DNA from: Thiobacillus thioparus DSM 505 | GTDB lineage: Bacteria; Pseudomonadota; Gammaproteobacteria; Burkholderiales; Thiobacillaceae | Reading direction: 5' to 3' | NCBI RefSeq assembly: GCF_000373385.1 | Contig: NZ_KB891330.1 | Location: 1-64,000 of the forward strand | Length of the DNA: 64,000 bases | Shown: positions 47,473 to 57,206 of the stretch, one piece after another | How positions within the stretch are numbered: position 1 is the stretch's first letter | How the letters are laid out: each line of letters begins with the position of its first letter | Translations under genes and position numbers: made by a program | The notes under the pieces: generated by a model | Told to the model about the DNA's origin: nothing | Database searches by the model: none | Seen by the model: only the letters and a program-made list of their open reading frames with translations

Positions 47473-48636
47473 ATGAAATCCCATTCACACCCATCCATCG
47501 CTCGATTTTCCATGCCTGACCGTATTCTGCTGGTTTCACCGGCGTCTCCATTCAATCCCCAGTCGGGCGCGCAACAGCGCACCGCCTTGCTGTACGAAGC
47601 CCTGCAGACGCTGGGAGAGGTGGAGGTGCTGTTGCTCGAGCCAGTCGCCGGCCCCAGCCGGCTGGACTCATCGCCCAAATCGGGGATCCTTGCGCATGGA
47701 CACTGGCATCAGCGTCCGTTCGGCATTGGAAAATTCAAACCGGACAGAACACTCAACCTGGCACTCAAGACGGAGGGCGTTGACCTCAAGCGCTATAGGC
47801 TGGTCGTCAGCCGCTATCTCAATCCACTCGCCAAGCTGGTTGTCCCGCCAGGCGTGCACAGCGTGGTCGACCTGGACGACTGGGGCTACCATTACGGACC
47901 GGGGGCCCTGGCGCTGGCCGCACAATTCAAATCGCAGTACGCAGCCTGGCTGGCAAAACGACAGCTCAAACGCTTTGACGCGTATTTCTTTGTCAATCGC
48001 CGCGACCAGGCACAGCATCGCGAACTCAAATCGGCACTGCTGCCCAACATCCCATACGCACCCCCCACCCAGCCATTTCCACAGACGAACAGCCCTGTTC
48101 TGTTGTTCGTCGGCTCGCTTTGGTATGCACCCAATCGCGAGGGCATCGACCGTTTCCTGGCCCGCTGCTGGCCTGCTATCAAGTCTGCCCATCCGGAGGC
48201 AAGACTGCTACTGGTGGGAGCCGCACCACCCGCCGTGCGACAAGCATGGGAACAGTATCCCGACGTTTTCGCCCCCGGTTTCGTTGATGATCTGGGCGAG
48301 GCGTATCGCAATGCTGCATTCACCATCGCTCCGATTTACTCGGGCGGCGGCACCAACATCAAGATTCTGGAATCGCTCGCTTACGGCCGGGCATGCATCA
48401 CAACGCCCCACAGCGCCGAAGCCTTCAAGGAAGATCTGGAGAGCGCAGGCTTGGGGGTTGCCCGGGACGACCGACATTTTGCCGAGCTATGCATCGCCTG
48501 GCTGGAAGATAGCGATGACCGGAAACGCAACGCAGAAGTGGGCTGGAACAAGGTCACGGCACGCTACACGCGTCCCCACTTTATCGAGCAAGTCACACAA
48601 CTTTGCGCGCCACTCCTCATGATGGCCCAGACATGA
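47473..48636 (+). CDS. GT4-type (GT-B fold) glycosyltransferase
   Basis: 387 residues from ATG 47473; ATG 47512 (MPDRILLVSPASPFNPQSGA) is a credible alternative start, so the first 13 residues are uncertain. The C-terminal Rossmann domain carries LLFVGSLWYAPNREGIDRFL, RLLLVGAAPPAV, FAPGFVDDLGEAYRNAAFTIAPIYSGGGTNIKILESLAYGRACI, the nucleotide-sugar site of GT4 enzymes. It is the first gene after the sigma-54 site. Substrate unknown. Confidence 0.88.
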   Translation: MKSHSHPSIARFSMPDRILLVSPASPFNPQSGAQQRTALLYEALQTLGEVEVLLLEPVAGPSRLDSSPKSGILAHGHWHQRPFGIGKFKPDRTLNLALKTEGVDLKRYRLVVSRYLNPLAKLVVPPGVHSVVDLDDWGYHYGPGALALAAQFKSQYAAWLAKRQLKRFDAYFFVNRRDQAQHRELKSALLPNIPYAPPTQPFPQTNSPVLLFVGSLWYAPNREGIDRFLARCWPAIKSAHPEARLLLVGAAPPAVRQAWEQYPDVFAPGFVDDLGEAYRNAAFTIAPIYSGGGTNIKILESLAYGRACITTPHSAEAFKEDLESAGLGVARDDRHFAELCIAWLEDSDDRKRNAEVGWNKVTARYTRPHFIEQVTQLCAPLLMMAQT

Positions 48637-49913
48637 TGATGCACAGGCAATACCTGATCGACCAGGCTATTATTGCCCGTAATATTCTGCGGGTCGCTCT
48701 TCCCCTTCAACGGTTACGGGCTTCGGCAACCAGGCCCACCCTGCCGGAAACGCCCACGCGCTTCGCCATCATCGCGGGCGATGTCACTGATCCCTCCAGT
48801 TCCCTGGGGGATCTAGCCATGTTCAGCGCCTTGATGCAATCGCTTCGAGCACAAAATCCGGACTCGATATTCACCATCATCGGCGAACGGCGCCACACCA
48901 TTGTCGTACCTGGAATTGGCGAGACGCCAGTCGAGCCTGCATGGGCCGGGAAAACCGGAACGCTCGCTTTCGACGAATTGATACGCCAGCACCATGCCTT
49001 GTTTGTGATGGGTGCCGACATCCTGGACGGCAAATATGGGGCTGCCCTGGTACAACGTATCGTTGCCTACTGCAATCACAGTGTATTGCTCGGTATTCCA
49101 GCCACGATGCTGGGTTTCAGTTTCAACCGTAACCCAAGGGCCCCTGCGGTCCACGCCCTGTCGAGACTGCACCCCCACGTAACCGTCAACATCCGCGACC
49201 AGCCGTCTCTTGACCGCTTCACCCGGATTGTTGGCGTCCTTGCGCAACTATGTGCGGATAGCGCGTTCCTGATGCCTTCCGCCACCGACCCTATCACCGA
49301 GCCAGAAGCCTGGATCGCCTCCATGCGCCAGGAAGGCCGAACACCCGTGGGCATCAACCTGAATGCCCACGCACTGGCACCTGCCATTGCAGAAGTAGGC
49401 ATGGATCAGCTGATCGACCATTTCGCCGAACAGTTCAAGCGTGCAGGCGAGCAGAATGGGCTCGCCTTCATGCTGCTTCCACATGATCTCAAATCGCAGT
49501 CAGGCGACGTGAGCATGTTGCAGGCGCTCGACCAGGCACTGCAACGGAAGGGGTTCACGCACGTACGCTATGCCTCGATCGATCAGCCCGATAAAATCAA
49601 ACGGCTCATAGGCCTGCTCGACCTTGCCATTACCGGACGCATGCATCTGGTGATCGCCTCGCTGGGCAGCGGCACGCCTACGCTGTCGATTACCTACCAG
49701 GACAAATTCGAAGGCCTTTACCAGCACTTCGAACTGTCGCTCGAACACACCATTACCCCGATGCAGTGTCTTACCGACGAGCTCCTGAGGAAAATCAACG
49801 ATGCATTCATGCATAGGCACGACAATCGCGCACGTATACTCAGCCACCTGCCCAGAGTGAAAGCATTGGCTTCGCAAAATCTTGCGATCGCAACGTGCGG
49901 CCACACCGATTAG
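48633..49913 (+). CDS. Polysaccharide pyruvyltransferase-like protein
   Basis: 426 residues from ATG 48633, overlapping the preceding glycosyltransferase stop as ATGA. Family features: FAIIAGDVTDPSSSLGDLAMFSALMQ at the N-terminus (GDxxxxxNxGD-like), then HPHVTVNIRDQPSLDRF and a C-terminal AITGRMHLVIASLGSGTPTLSITYQDKFEGLY with the typical GxRxHxxI-like motif (here TGRMHLVI). The family adds pyruvate ketals to glycans, but members act on varied substrates. Confidence 0.85.
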   Translation: MMMHRQYLIDQAIIARNILRVALPLQRLRASATRPTLPETPTRFAIIAGDVTDPSSSLGDLAMFSALMQSLRAQNPDSIFTIIGERRHTIVVPGIGETPVEPAWAGKTGTLAFDELIRQHHALFVMGADILDGKYGAALVQRIVAYCNHSVLLGIPATMLGFSFNRNPRAPAVHALSRLHPHVTVNIRDQPSLDRFTRIVGVLAQLCADSAFLMPSATDPITEPEAWIASMRQEGRTPVGINLNAHALAPAIAEVGMDQLIDHFAEQFKRAGEQNGLAFMLLPHDLKSQSGDVSMLQALDQALQRKGFTHVRYASIDQPDKIKRLIGLLDLAITGRMHLVIASLGSGTPTLSITYQDKFEGLYQHFELSLEHTITPMQCLTDELLRKINDAFMHRHDNRARILSHLPRVKALASQNLAIATCGHTD

Positions 49914-49980
49914 ACGCCCATACGCCAGCACATTAGTTACTACAGACTAACCTGACCATCATTGCGAAACAGGAGGGGTG

Positions 49981-50313
49981 ATGTTTATCCGGGATATCCA
50001 GGCAAAACATGAAGACGGCCAGTACCGTGTGCAGGCCGAAGCGGTGCTTGAGGGACGCCCCTTGCGGGAAACCATCTTCTTCTCCGTACCCTCGGAGCAA
50101 GCCGACTGGATCCGTCCCGAACCCAATGCATTCATGGTGGGAACCGCCATAGCCGCCATGTGGAACGGTGAAAGCAGGCTCGCAATTGAAGGGAGCGTAG
50201 ATCCGCAACTCCGTACCAGGCTCACCATAGCCATGCGGCTGTTTCAAACCGAGCACGCACTCAAGCTCTATCGTTTGCGCCCGTTTGCCAAGAAACTTCT
50301 GGGCAGAAACTGA
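49981..50313 (+). CDS. Orphan 110-residue protein of the glycan cluster
   Basis: 110 residues from ATG 49981, with a strong AGGAGG 4 nt upstream. It begins MFIRDIQAKHEDGQYRVQAE and continues with ETIFFSVPSEQADWI, AFMVGTAIAAMWNGESRLAIEGSVDPQLRTRL. It has no signal or membrane helix. The pattern recalls the N-terminal domain of larger hypothetical proteins in exopolysaccharide loci, from memory, so it may be a truncated member. I do not recognise a function. Confidence 0.62.
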   Translation: MFIRDIQAKHEDGQYRVQAEAVLEGRPLRETIFFSVPSEQADWIRPEPNAFMVGTAIAAMWNGESRLAIEGSVDPQLRTRLTIAMRLFQTEHALKLYRLRPFAKKLLGRN

Positions 50314-50334
50314 CACGATTTCTCACATGGATAT

Positions 50335-51195
50335 ATGAGCCCTGATCACAATGACCACCTCTCTCCTCAAGCGCCCCAGCAATCCCAGATGAGATGCCAT
50401 CTTTGCGGCGCAGAACCCAGGATCATGTTCACTGCGGAGATTCTCCACAAATACATGGTTCCCTATCACTACTGCGCAGCGTGCGACCACCTGTTTGTCA
50501 GCAATCCAATCTGGATGGAAGAAGCTTATTCGGATGCCATCGCGCAGGAAGACACGGACGTTGCCGCCCGGAATGTCTTTAACGCGTTAAGGCTCGCCGC
50601 AATCGATTTCCTGGCCCTGGGCGATCGCGGACAGGGGAAATACGTTGACGTGGCAGGAGGTTATGGGCTGCTGACCCGCCTGATGCGCGACCTGGGATTC
50701 GACTACTATTGGTCTGACCCCTATGCAAACAATCTCTATGCGAGAGGTTTCGAGTACGATCCCGCGCTAGGCGCCTGTCTGGCCGTCAGCGCCATCGAGG
50801 TTCTGGAGCACACAACCAATCCGCTCGATTTCATACAACGCACCCTGGCCGACCATCAGTCCGACACATTCATTTTCACGACCGAAGTCTTCGCCGACAA
50901 TGACCCGCCCCTGCCTGGCCACTGGGGTTATTACGCATTCGAAACCGGCCAGCACATCGCTTTCTTTTCCCGCCTGGGGCTGACGCGCCTGGCCGAACGA
51001 CTGGGCATGACTTACTACCCGCTGGGACGCCTGCATGTCTTTTCGAAGAAAAATCTGCCGCGCTGGAAACTCAAACTGGCCAGTTGCAAATGGCTGGTCA
51101 TCCCCCTCGCATTAATTGCGGCATCAAGACTAGGCTCCAGGCGAGGCCGGGATCAGGCAATAATACGCAACCGAACGAACCGGACCCAGGCATAG
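50335..51195 (+). CDS. SAM-dependent methyltransferase with N-terminal zinc ribbon
   Basis: 286 residues. An N-terminal CHLCGAE (CxxC) and YHYCAACDHLFVSNP (CxxC) form a zinc ribbon. The class I methyltransferase core follows: KYVDVAGGYGLLTRLMRDLG (motif I variant), CLAVSAIEVLEHTTNPLDFI, and TFIFTTEVF. Such proteins modify sugars or nucleotide sugars in glycan loci. The true start may be the internal ATG at residue 19 (MRCHLCG). A Lys/Arg-rich tail with a weak hydrophobic segment ends the protein. Confidence 0.82.
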   Translation: MSPDHNDHLSPQAPQQSQMRCHLCGAEPRIMFTAEILHKYMVPYHYCAACDHLFVSNPIWMEEAYSDAIAQEDTDVAARNVFNALRLAAIDFLALGDRGQGKYVDVAGGYGLLTRLMRDLGFDYYWSDPYANNLYARGFEYDPALGACLAVSAIEVLEHTTNPLDFIQRTLADHQSDTFIFTTEVFADNDPPLPGHWGYYAFETGQHIAFFSRLGLTRLAERLGMTYYPLGRLHVFSKKNLPRWKLKLASCKWLVIPLALIAASRLGSRRGRDQAIIRNRTNRTQA

Positions 51196-51250
51196 AGTTT
51201 GCTTTTCAATCCCCCATGTTCTCCTTCGACTCCGTATCACTCAAAGAAAA

Positions 51251-52717
51251 ATGAGCCTTGGCCATTCCATCCGCCATGGCGCCAAGTGGGTCTTCATCGG
51301 CAACACCGGCAGCCAGGTCGTCAACTTCGCGCTGGGATTGATACTTGCGCGCCTCCTGGTGCCGGCCGAATTCGGCATGGTGGCGACCATCCAGATCTTC
51401 ACCAGCCTGGCCGGGTTCGTTGCCGGCGGCGGCATGGGACAAGCCATCGTACGCGCCAAGGAAGCCGGCAAGCGTGATTACGATCTGCTGTTCACGCTGC
51501 AATTCCTCATCGGGCTGGTGATCGTCAGCTTCTTCTTCGTCATCGCCCCCTGGTTCGGACGCTGGTACGCGAACCCTGTGTATGCCGATCTGCTGCGCGT
51601 GGCAGCACTGTCTTTCCTGGTGCGTCCGTTTTTTAACGTACCCAGCAACATGTTGCATCGGGAAATGCGCTTCAAGGCCAAGACGGCGGTCCAGCTAGCC
51701 AACCTGGGGGTCTACAACAGCATTGCCTTGAGCCTGGCCTACCTCGGCCACGGCCCCTGGAGCCTGATCCTCGCCGGCCTGTTCAGCTCGGTGGCTGGCG
51801 CCCTCCAGTTTGCCTGGTATGCACGCTGGCGTCCCGGCATAAGCTTCGATTTCGCACGCGCGGGCGAATTGATGCGCTACGGGCTTCTGGCCTCCACCAA
51901 CAACATCGTTTGTTACATACGCGTCCAGCTGCCCACTTTCATCTTGTCCCGCAGCCTGGGACCGGCCAGCGTGGGTCTGTACAACAAGGCCGAAAGTCTG
52001 GCGGCGCGCCCGCATGGTTTCATCACCGGGTCGGTGTATGAAGTCCTGCTCCGCGCGTTGGCCAAGGAACAGGACAACCTCGACAAATCCCGCTACCTGT
52101 TCTTTCGCAGCCTCACGCTGGTCGCCGTCTATGCCCTGCCGTTTTATATCGGTTTTCTCTGGCTGGCGAAGCCGCTGGTGGTGACGCTGTTCGGCCAGCG
52201 CTGGGCTGACTCGGCCGGCTCTCTGATGATCCTCAGCCTGGCCGCCCCCCTGATGATGATCGAGAATCTGTCCGGTGCCGTGCTGGCTGCGCGCAGCTGG
52301 CTGGGCAAGGAACTGGTCGCGCAGGTCGTCATGATTGGTGTTGCCTCGGCCGCTATCCTGGTCGGCCTGCCTTACGGGTTGACTGGCGTGGCGACCGGCA
52401 TGGTCTTCGCCCTGCTCTATCTCACCCTACACATGTTCTGGCTCGCCAAGCAGTCGCTCGATGCCCGCTGGATTGACCTGGCTCGGGCCTTCATGCCGGC
52501 AACGCTCCTCAATGCCATCCTGATTGGCACTTTGTGGCTTGCCAATCGCATCATCCCGCCATCCATCCAATCGGTCGATGCACTGTACGTGTTGTGCATG
52601 GCGGCCGCGGGCGGACTGGTTTATGCGATCTGTTTCCTGTATCTGCCCATCACGGCCCTTGCGTCGGAAACTGATCGCTGGAAGATCAGGCTCAAACTCG
52701 CCAAAGCCCCCGCATGA
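51251..52717 (+). CDS. Wzx/MOP-superfamily polysaccharide flippase
   Basis: 488 residues with about 14 hydrophobic segments. The N-terminal GHSIRHGAKWVFIGNTGSQVVNFALGLILARLLVPAEFGMVATIQIF is typical of oligosaccharide flippases (LARLLxPxEFG). The lipid-linked repeat unit carrier is inferred. It overlaps the deacetylase start by 4 nt. No Wzy polymerase was recognised in the window. Confidence 0.92.
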   Translation: MSLGHSIRHGAKWVFIGNTGSQVVNFALGLILARLLVPAEFGMVATIQIFTSLAGFVAGGGMGQAIVRAKEAGKRDYDLLFTLQFLIGLVIVSFFFVIAPWFGRWYANPVYADLLRVAALSFLVRPFFNVPSNMLHREMRFKAKTAVQLANLGVYNSIALSLAYLGHGPWSLILAGLFSSVAGALQFAWYARWRPGISFDFARAGELMRYGLLASTNNIVCYIRVQLPTFILSRSLGPASVGLYNKAESLAARPHGFITGSVYEVLLRALAKEQDNLDKSRYLFFRSLTLVAVYALPFYIGFLWLAKPLVVTLFGQRWADSAGSLMILSLAAPLMMIENLSGAVLAARSWLGKELVAQVVMIGVASAAILVGLPYGLTGVATGMVFALLYLTLHMFWLAKQSLDARWIDLARAFMPATLLNAILIGTLWLANRIIPPSIQSVDALYVLCMAAAGGLVYAICFLYLPITALASETDRWKIRLKLAKAPA

Positions 52718-53514
52718 CCATGATCGACCCCATCTCGCGCGCGCTCCATCGTCAGGCTGGCCAGCACGGGCCGGTCATCCTCATGTATCACGCCGTGACA
52801 GCCGGCCAGACTACCCCCGTATGGCCATGGGCCGTATCCATGCAGCAGTTCCGTGACCAACTCGACTTTCTGGCCACCGAAGGCTACCAAACACCAACCA
52901 TGGCCGAGCTGGCTGCCGCGCCCACGAAAACATGGCAAGGGCGCACAGCCGTGATCACGTTTGATGACGGCTATGTCGACAACCTCGCCGCCTGCGAAGA
53001 ACTACAGAAACGCGGCATGCGCGCCACATGGTTCATCGTGTCCGGCTCGATCGGTCAGCCACCACGCTGGCCCGAGGATGGCCGCCCCGCAGGTCGGCTA
53101 CTGAACGCTGACGAACTTCGCGAGATGCGGGAAAATGGCATGGAAGTTGGTTCCCACACAGTCAGCCACACGCGCATGACAGGACTCGACGACATGAATT
53201 TGATGCGGGAGTTAGCCCATTCCAAGGTCACTCTAGAAGATCTCCTTGGCAACCCTGTCGATAGTTTTGCTTATCCCTATGGCGACTGGGATGCGCGTTG
53301 CGCTGAGGCAGTGCAACAGGCTGGCTATAGCGCGGCCTGCACCACCCGCACCGGTTGGGCATTACGCGACAACACCCCTTACCAATTGCGACGGCTGACC
53401 GTATTCAATACGGACACCACTAGCAGCTTCGCACGAAAACTTTATTTCGGGAGCCACGACGTGCGCTGGAGAGACATCGCCCGCTATGCCTTGCGACGCT
53501 TTCGAAATGCCTGA
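52714..53514 (+). CDS. NodB-type polysaccharide deacetylase
   Basis: 266 residues. Catalytic motifs are intact: AVITFDDGYVDN (catalytic base and metal Asp), EVGSHTVSHTRMT (metal His pair HxxxH) and DSFAYPYGDWD (RxPYG-like loop). It removes N- or O-acetyl groups from glycans. No signal peptide is obvious, so a cytoplasmic action or a non-classical location is possible. The ATG overlaps the flippase stop and the next gene follows after 8 bp. Confidence 0.9.
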   Translation: MTMIDPISRALHRQAGQHGPVILMYHAVTAGQTTPVWPWAVSMQQFRDQLDFLATEGYQTPTMAELAAAPTKTWQGRTAVITFDDGYVDNLAACEELQKRGMRATWFIVSGSIGQPPRWPEDGRPAGRLLNADELREMRENGMEVGSHTVSHTRMTGLDDMNLMRELAHSKVTLEDLLGNPVDSFAYPYGDWDARCAEAVQQAGYSAACTTRTGWALRDNTPYQLRRLTVFNTDTTSSFARKLYFGSHDVRWRDIARYALRRFRNA

Positions 53515-53522
53515 GTTGGCCG

Positions 53523-54452
53523 ATGACACCTGCCATCTCCATCATCATGCCCTGCTACAACGCCGCAGCCCATTTGCCGGCCAGTGTCGGCAGCGTGCTG
53601 GCCCAGACGTTCTCCGACTGGGAGCTGATCGCCGTCGACGACGGGTCCGACGACACCACACTGGCGTGGCTGCAAGCGCAGACAGACCCACGGATCCGCA
53701 CGCTCGCCCAGTCCAATCAGGGCGTCAGCGCCGCACGCAATGCCGGTCTGGCGGCGGCGCGCGGCCAGTATGTGGCGTTTCTGGACGCAGACGACACCTG
53801 GGCCGAGCGCTTCCTGGAAAAGATGCAAGCCGCATTGCAACATCGTCCTGATGCGGTGTTGGCGTATTGCGGCTGGCAGAACCTCGGACTGCCCGGCGGG
53901 TGCGGCGAGCCGTTTGTGCCGCCCGATTATGAAACCCCGGACAAGGCGAAAACTCTGTTTGCCGGCTGCCGTTGGCCGATCCATGCCGCGCTGGTCCGGC
54001 GCGAGGCCGTGCTGGCCGCAAACGGTTTCGATCCCGCCCTGAAGAATGCCGAGGACTACGCGCTATGGCTGCAAGTAGCGACACGTGCTCCCATCGTCCG
54101 CGTACCGGAAGTACTGGCCTTCTATCATTTCCACGGCAACGGCCAGGCCTCGGCCGACCATGCCCGGGCGGCGCTGCAACACTGGCAGGCACAACGCAGC
54201 TATCTGGCCGCCCACTCCGCTTTCCACGCCGCACTCAGCCATGCCGACAGACGCGCGCTGACCGTGGGCGAGTTGCTGCAACGCGGCTACGCCAGTTACT
54301 GGCAACGCGACCTGCCCGCCGCGCGGCTTATTTTTCGTACGGTCATGAAACAAGGCTATGGCACACTCACCGACTGGAAATACATGTTGCCCGCCTGGCT
54401 GCCCGAATCCTGGCATCGGAGGCTGATCGGGTTGCGAGACCGGAATACGTAA
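53523..54452 (+). CDS. Family 2 glycosyltransferase (paralogue A)
   Basis: 309 residues. GT-A motifs: ISIIMPCYNAAAHLPASVGSVL, AVDDGSDDTT, NQGVSAARNAGLAAARGQYVAFLDADDTW (DADD metal site). The middle shares AYCGWQN, PPDY, WPIHAALVRRE and VRVPEVLAFY with the next gene, so the two are duplicates. Substrate unknown. Confidence 0.93.
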   Translation: MTPAISIIMPCYNAAAHLPASVGSVLAQTFSDWELIAVDDGSDDTTLAWLQAQTDPRIRTLAQSNQGVSAARNAGLAAARGQYVAFLDADDTWAERFLEKMQAALQHRPDAVLAYCGWQNLGLPGGCGEPFVPPDYETPDKAKTLFAGCRWPIHAALVRREAVLAANGFDPALKNAEDYALWLQVATRAPIVRVPEVLAFYHFHGNGQASADHARAALQHWQAQRSYLAAHSAFHAALSHADRRALTVGELLQRGYASYWQRDLPAARLIFRTVMKQGYGTLTDWKYMLPAWLPESWHRRLIGLRDRNT

Positions 54453-54462
54453 ACACAACCGT

Positions 54463-55431
54463 ATGGACAACTTCGACCCCACGCTGATCTCCGTTGTCAT
54501 GCCCTGCTACAACGCCGCGCCCTACGTGGAAGAGGCGATCGAATGCGTGCTGCAGCAAAGCTACCGGAATGTCGAACTCATCGTCGTGGACGACGGGTCG
54601 AACGACGCGTCCATGCGGATCGTCGAACGCCTGGCGGCAGGCAACCCCGACCGCATCACCGTGCTGCACCAGACCAACAGCGGCCCGTATGCGGCGCGCA
54701 ATCACGGCCTGTCCCATGCGCATGGCAATTTCGTCGCCTTTCTGGACGCGGACGATTACTGGCATCCCGACGCACTCAACCGGCTGCACGCCGCGATGAC
54801 GGAAACCCTCGCCGATGTGGCGTATTGCGGCTGGCAAAACGTAGGGGAAGCCGCCGCCAGCACACATCCCTACATCCCGCCCGACTATGCCCAGTCGGAC
54901 GCCACCGCATTGTTCCTGCAATCCTGCCCGTGGCCGATCAACGGCGTCCTGGTGCGGCGTCAGCTTATCGACACCTTGCGCGGATTTTCGGAACGTCTGC
55001 CCACCGCCATGGACTACGACATGTGGCTGCGCATGCTCGCCCTCCAGCCCACGGTGGTGCGCGTTCCCGAGGTGCTGGCGTTCTACCGTCGCTACCCGCG
55101 CGGCGATGCGCATATCCCGCGCTGGCGCCAGGTCTTCGATGCCATTGCCGTGCGCGAGGACTTCGTCCGCCGGCATCCCGTCCAGGTCGCCCATCTCAGC
55201 CGGGCTGAACGTGATGACCGGGTGTACGGCTCGCTGCTACCCGAGGCCTATCGCTGCCATTGGCGGCGCGATACCGATTCCGCGCGGCGCCTGTTCCGTC
55301 GCGCGTCTCGCAAGACAGAATGGAAGGCACGCGATGCCAAATACATCCTGGCCAGTTTCTTGCCTGCATCGGTATTCGAATCGCTGATCCGGATGATCGA
55401 TGCTCGGCGCAGCACACGCAATTCCATATGA
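54463..55431 (+). CDS. Family 2 glycosyltransferase (paralogue B)
   Basis: 322 residues. ISVVMPCYNAAPYVEEAIECVL, VVDDGSNDAS, NSGPYAARNHGLSHAHGNFVAFLDADDYW carry the GT2 core. It shares the same linear motifs as the gene before it (AYCGWQN, PPDY, WPINGVLVRRQ, VRVPEVLAFYRR). A 10-bp gap separates them. It probably adds a different sugar or acts on a different position. Confidence 0.93.
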   Translation: MDNFDPTLISVVMPCYNAAPYVEEAIECVLQQSYRNVELIVVDDGSNDASMRIVERLAAGNPDRITVLHQTNSGPYAARNHGLSHAHGNFVAFLDADDYWHPDALNRLHAAMTETLADVAYCGWQNVGEAAASTHPYIPPDYAQSDATALFLQSCPWPINGVLVRRQLIDTLRGFSERLPTAMDYDMWLRMLALQPTVVRVPEVLAFYRRYPRGDAHIPRWRQVFDAIAVREDFVRRHPVQVAHLSRAERDDRVYGSLLPEAYRCHWRRDTDSARRLFRRASRKTEWKARDAKYILASFLPASVFESLIRMIDARRSTRNSI

Positions 55432-55440
55432 ACCATCGTC

Positions 55441-56367
55441 ATGCCTGTGCTTACCTTTGCTTTTTGCACCTATAACCGCGCGGACCGCCTGGAAAAACTC
55501 GTTGCGGCAATGCGTGAACAAACCTGCCCGATACCCTTCGAGATCCTCGCGATCAACAACAACAGCAGCGATGCCACGGTCGACATCCTCGCGCGCCTTG
55601 AACAGTTGCCGGGCCCGACGCTGCGCTGGGTGACCGAGCCCGTGCAGGGGATCGTGGCCGCACGCAACCGCGGCATTGCCGAGGCGCTGGACAGCGACAT
55701 CCTGGTCTTCATCGACGACGATGAACTCCCCCTGCCGGGCCTGCTCGAAGCCGCGGCCGATGCCATTCTGAACGAAGGTGCAGCGTGTGCGGGCGGCCGC
55801 GTGGAGATGGATTTCACAACCACCGTACGGCCGCGCTGGCTCGAAGACGATCTGCTCGGCTTTCTTGCCGCCGTCGACCATGGGCCGGAACGTTTCTGGA
55901 TCAAGGATGCGAGCACCCCCATCTGGACCGCCAATGTCGCGTACGACATGCGCCTGTTCCGCGACGACCCCGCTTTGCGCTTCGACATCCGTTACAACCG
56001 CGAAGGCAAGGATGTCGGCGGCGGCGAGGATGCCATGATGTTGCGTGCCCTGCTCGAGCGTAAAGTTCGGATCCGCTACTGCCCTGAAATGGCCGTGCTG
56101 CATGCCGTCGAATCCTGGCGGCTCAGGCGCAGCTATTTTTTGAAACTGCACTACCGGGCCGGCTTGCGCCATGGCCGGTTTTCCCTGCCACGCTACCCCA
56201 GCACGCTGTTCGGCGTCCCTCTTTTCATGATCACCCAGTTTCTGAATCACTGCGGCCGGACATTGAAGCTGGCCATCAGCGGGCAGCCGGGGCTGATCCG
56301 TCAGGCGATGAATGCGGCGCATGCGCTGGGCAGCCTGCAAGGCTACCGAAACCGATCCGGGGCTTGA
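55441..56367 (+). CDS. Family 2 glycosyltransferase (paralogue C)
   Basis: 308 residues. LTFAFCTYNRADRLEKLVAAM, PFEILAINNNSSDATV, GIVAARNRGIAEALDSDILVFIDDDELPLPG (DDDE) and VGGGEDAMMLRALLERKVRIRYCPEMAVLHAV are present. It resembles the N-terminal domain of the later fusion protein (NRAD, DDDH, GGGEDSEYVLRAL) more than its two neighbours, so this is a second duplication pair. Substrate unknown. Confidence 0.92.
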   Translation: MPVLTFAFCTYNRADRLEKLVAAMREQTCPIPFEILAINNNSSDATVDILARLEQLPGPTLRWVTEPVQGIVAARNRGIAEALDSDILVFIDDDELPLPGLLEAAADAILNEGAACAGGRVEMDFTTTVRPRWLEDDLLGFLAAVDHGPERFWIKDASTPIWTANVAYDMRLFRDDPALRFDIRYNREGKDVGGGEDAMMLRALLERKVRIRYCPEMAVLHAVESWRLRRSYFLKLHYRAGLRHGRFSLPRYPSTLFGVPLFMITQFLNHCGRTLKLAISGQPGLIRQAMNAAHALGSLQGYRNRSGA

Positions 56368-56369
56368 CC

Positions 56370-57206
56370 ATGATCGACGTCGCCATCCGCTTCGATGATC
56401 CATCCGCGGTCAGCGATCATGCACTCGAGCGCGGAATATTGCATGCCATGGCCATGCACGATGTTTGCGCCACCTTTGCGGTCATTCCGCACGCCGGACA
56501 GCACGCCTTGTCTGCCGATGAGGTGCCCCACCTCATCGAGGCGCGACAATCCGGCAGGATGGAAATCGCCCAGCACGGGTTCAGCCATGAACCCTGTCAA
56601 GCCAAGGCCAGCCCTCCGTCCGAATTCGCCGGTCTTGATCCGGCGGAGCAAACGAAGAAAATCGTGGCCGGCCGAACGACGCTTGGACAGGTATTTGGTT
56701 GTGCAATCCCGGGGTTCGTTCCGCCGTTCAATACCTTCGACCACATCACCGCTGCCGTGCTTTCCGAGCAGGGTTTCCTCTACCTCTCGGCGGGTAGTGA
56801 ACACGGATCGGTCGAATCCGACCGTCTCATCGAGCTTCCGCGCACATGTCAGCTCACCGAACTCCGTCCAGCGCTCGCCGAAGCGCGACGCCACCCGCAC
56901 GGCGAGTTGGCCATCGTAGCCGTCATGCACCATTACGACTTCCAGGAGTCCGGGCGCACCGATGCACCGTTGACGCTCGAGCAACTCTCGGGTCTGTTTC
57001 GATGGCTCCGCCAGCAACCCGATGTACGATTGCACACATTGAGCCAGCTGGCCTCCAGGCATGACGCAAACACCTGGCGCAAAGCGGTGCAGCGAAACCG
57101 CTGGGTACAGCGGCAGCACTGGCGCATCCGCTCCGTTTTCCCGCGATACAGCCTCATGCCCCATACCCTATTCAGATACGTTCGTTTGACTGGACCCTCC
57201 ACGTGA
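56370..57206 (+). CDS. Polysaccharide deacetylase-like protein (DUF2334-type)
   Basis: 278 residues from ATG 56370, 2 bp after the preceding stop; the reading frame can be extended 6 nt to a TTG that is unlikely. VAIRFDDPSAVSDH replaces the NodB TFDDG motif, and MEIAQHGFSHEPC gives the His pair. GFVPPFNTFD fits the third motif. This variation matches the DUF2334 branch, whose activity is less certain than NodB. It overlaps the sulfotransferase GTG by 4 nt. Confidence 0.8.
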   Translation: MIDVAIRFDDPSAVSDHALERGILHAMAMHDVCATFAVIPHAGQHALSADEVPHLIEARQSGRMEIAQHGFSHEPCQAKASPPSEFAGLDPAEQTKKIVAGRTTLGQVFGCAIPGFVPPFNTFDHITAAVLSEQGFLYLSAGSEHGSVESDRLIELPRTCQLTELRPALAEARRHPHGELAIVAVMHHYDFQESGRTDAPLTLEQLSGLFRWLRQQPDVRLHTLSQLASRHDANTWRKAVQRNRWVQRQHWRIRSVFPRYSLMPHTLFRYVRLTGPST

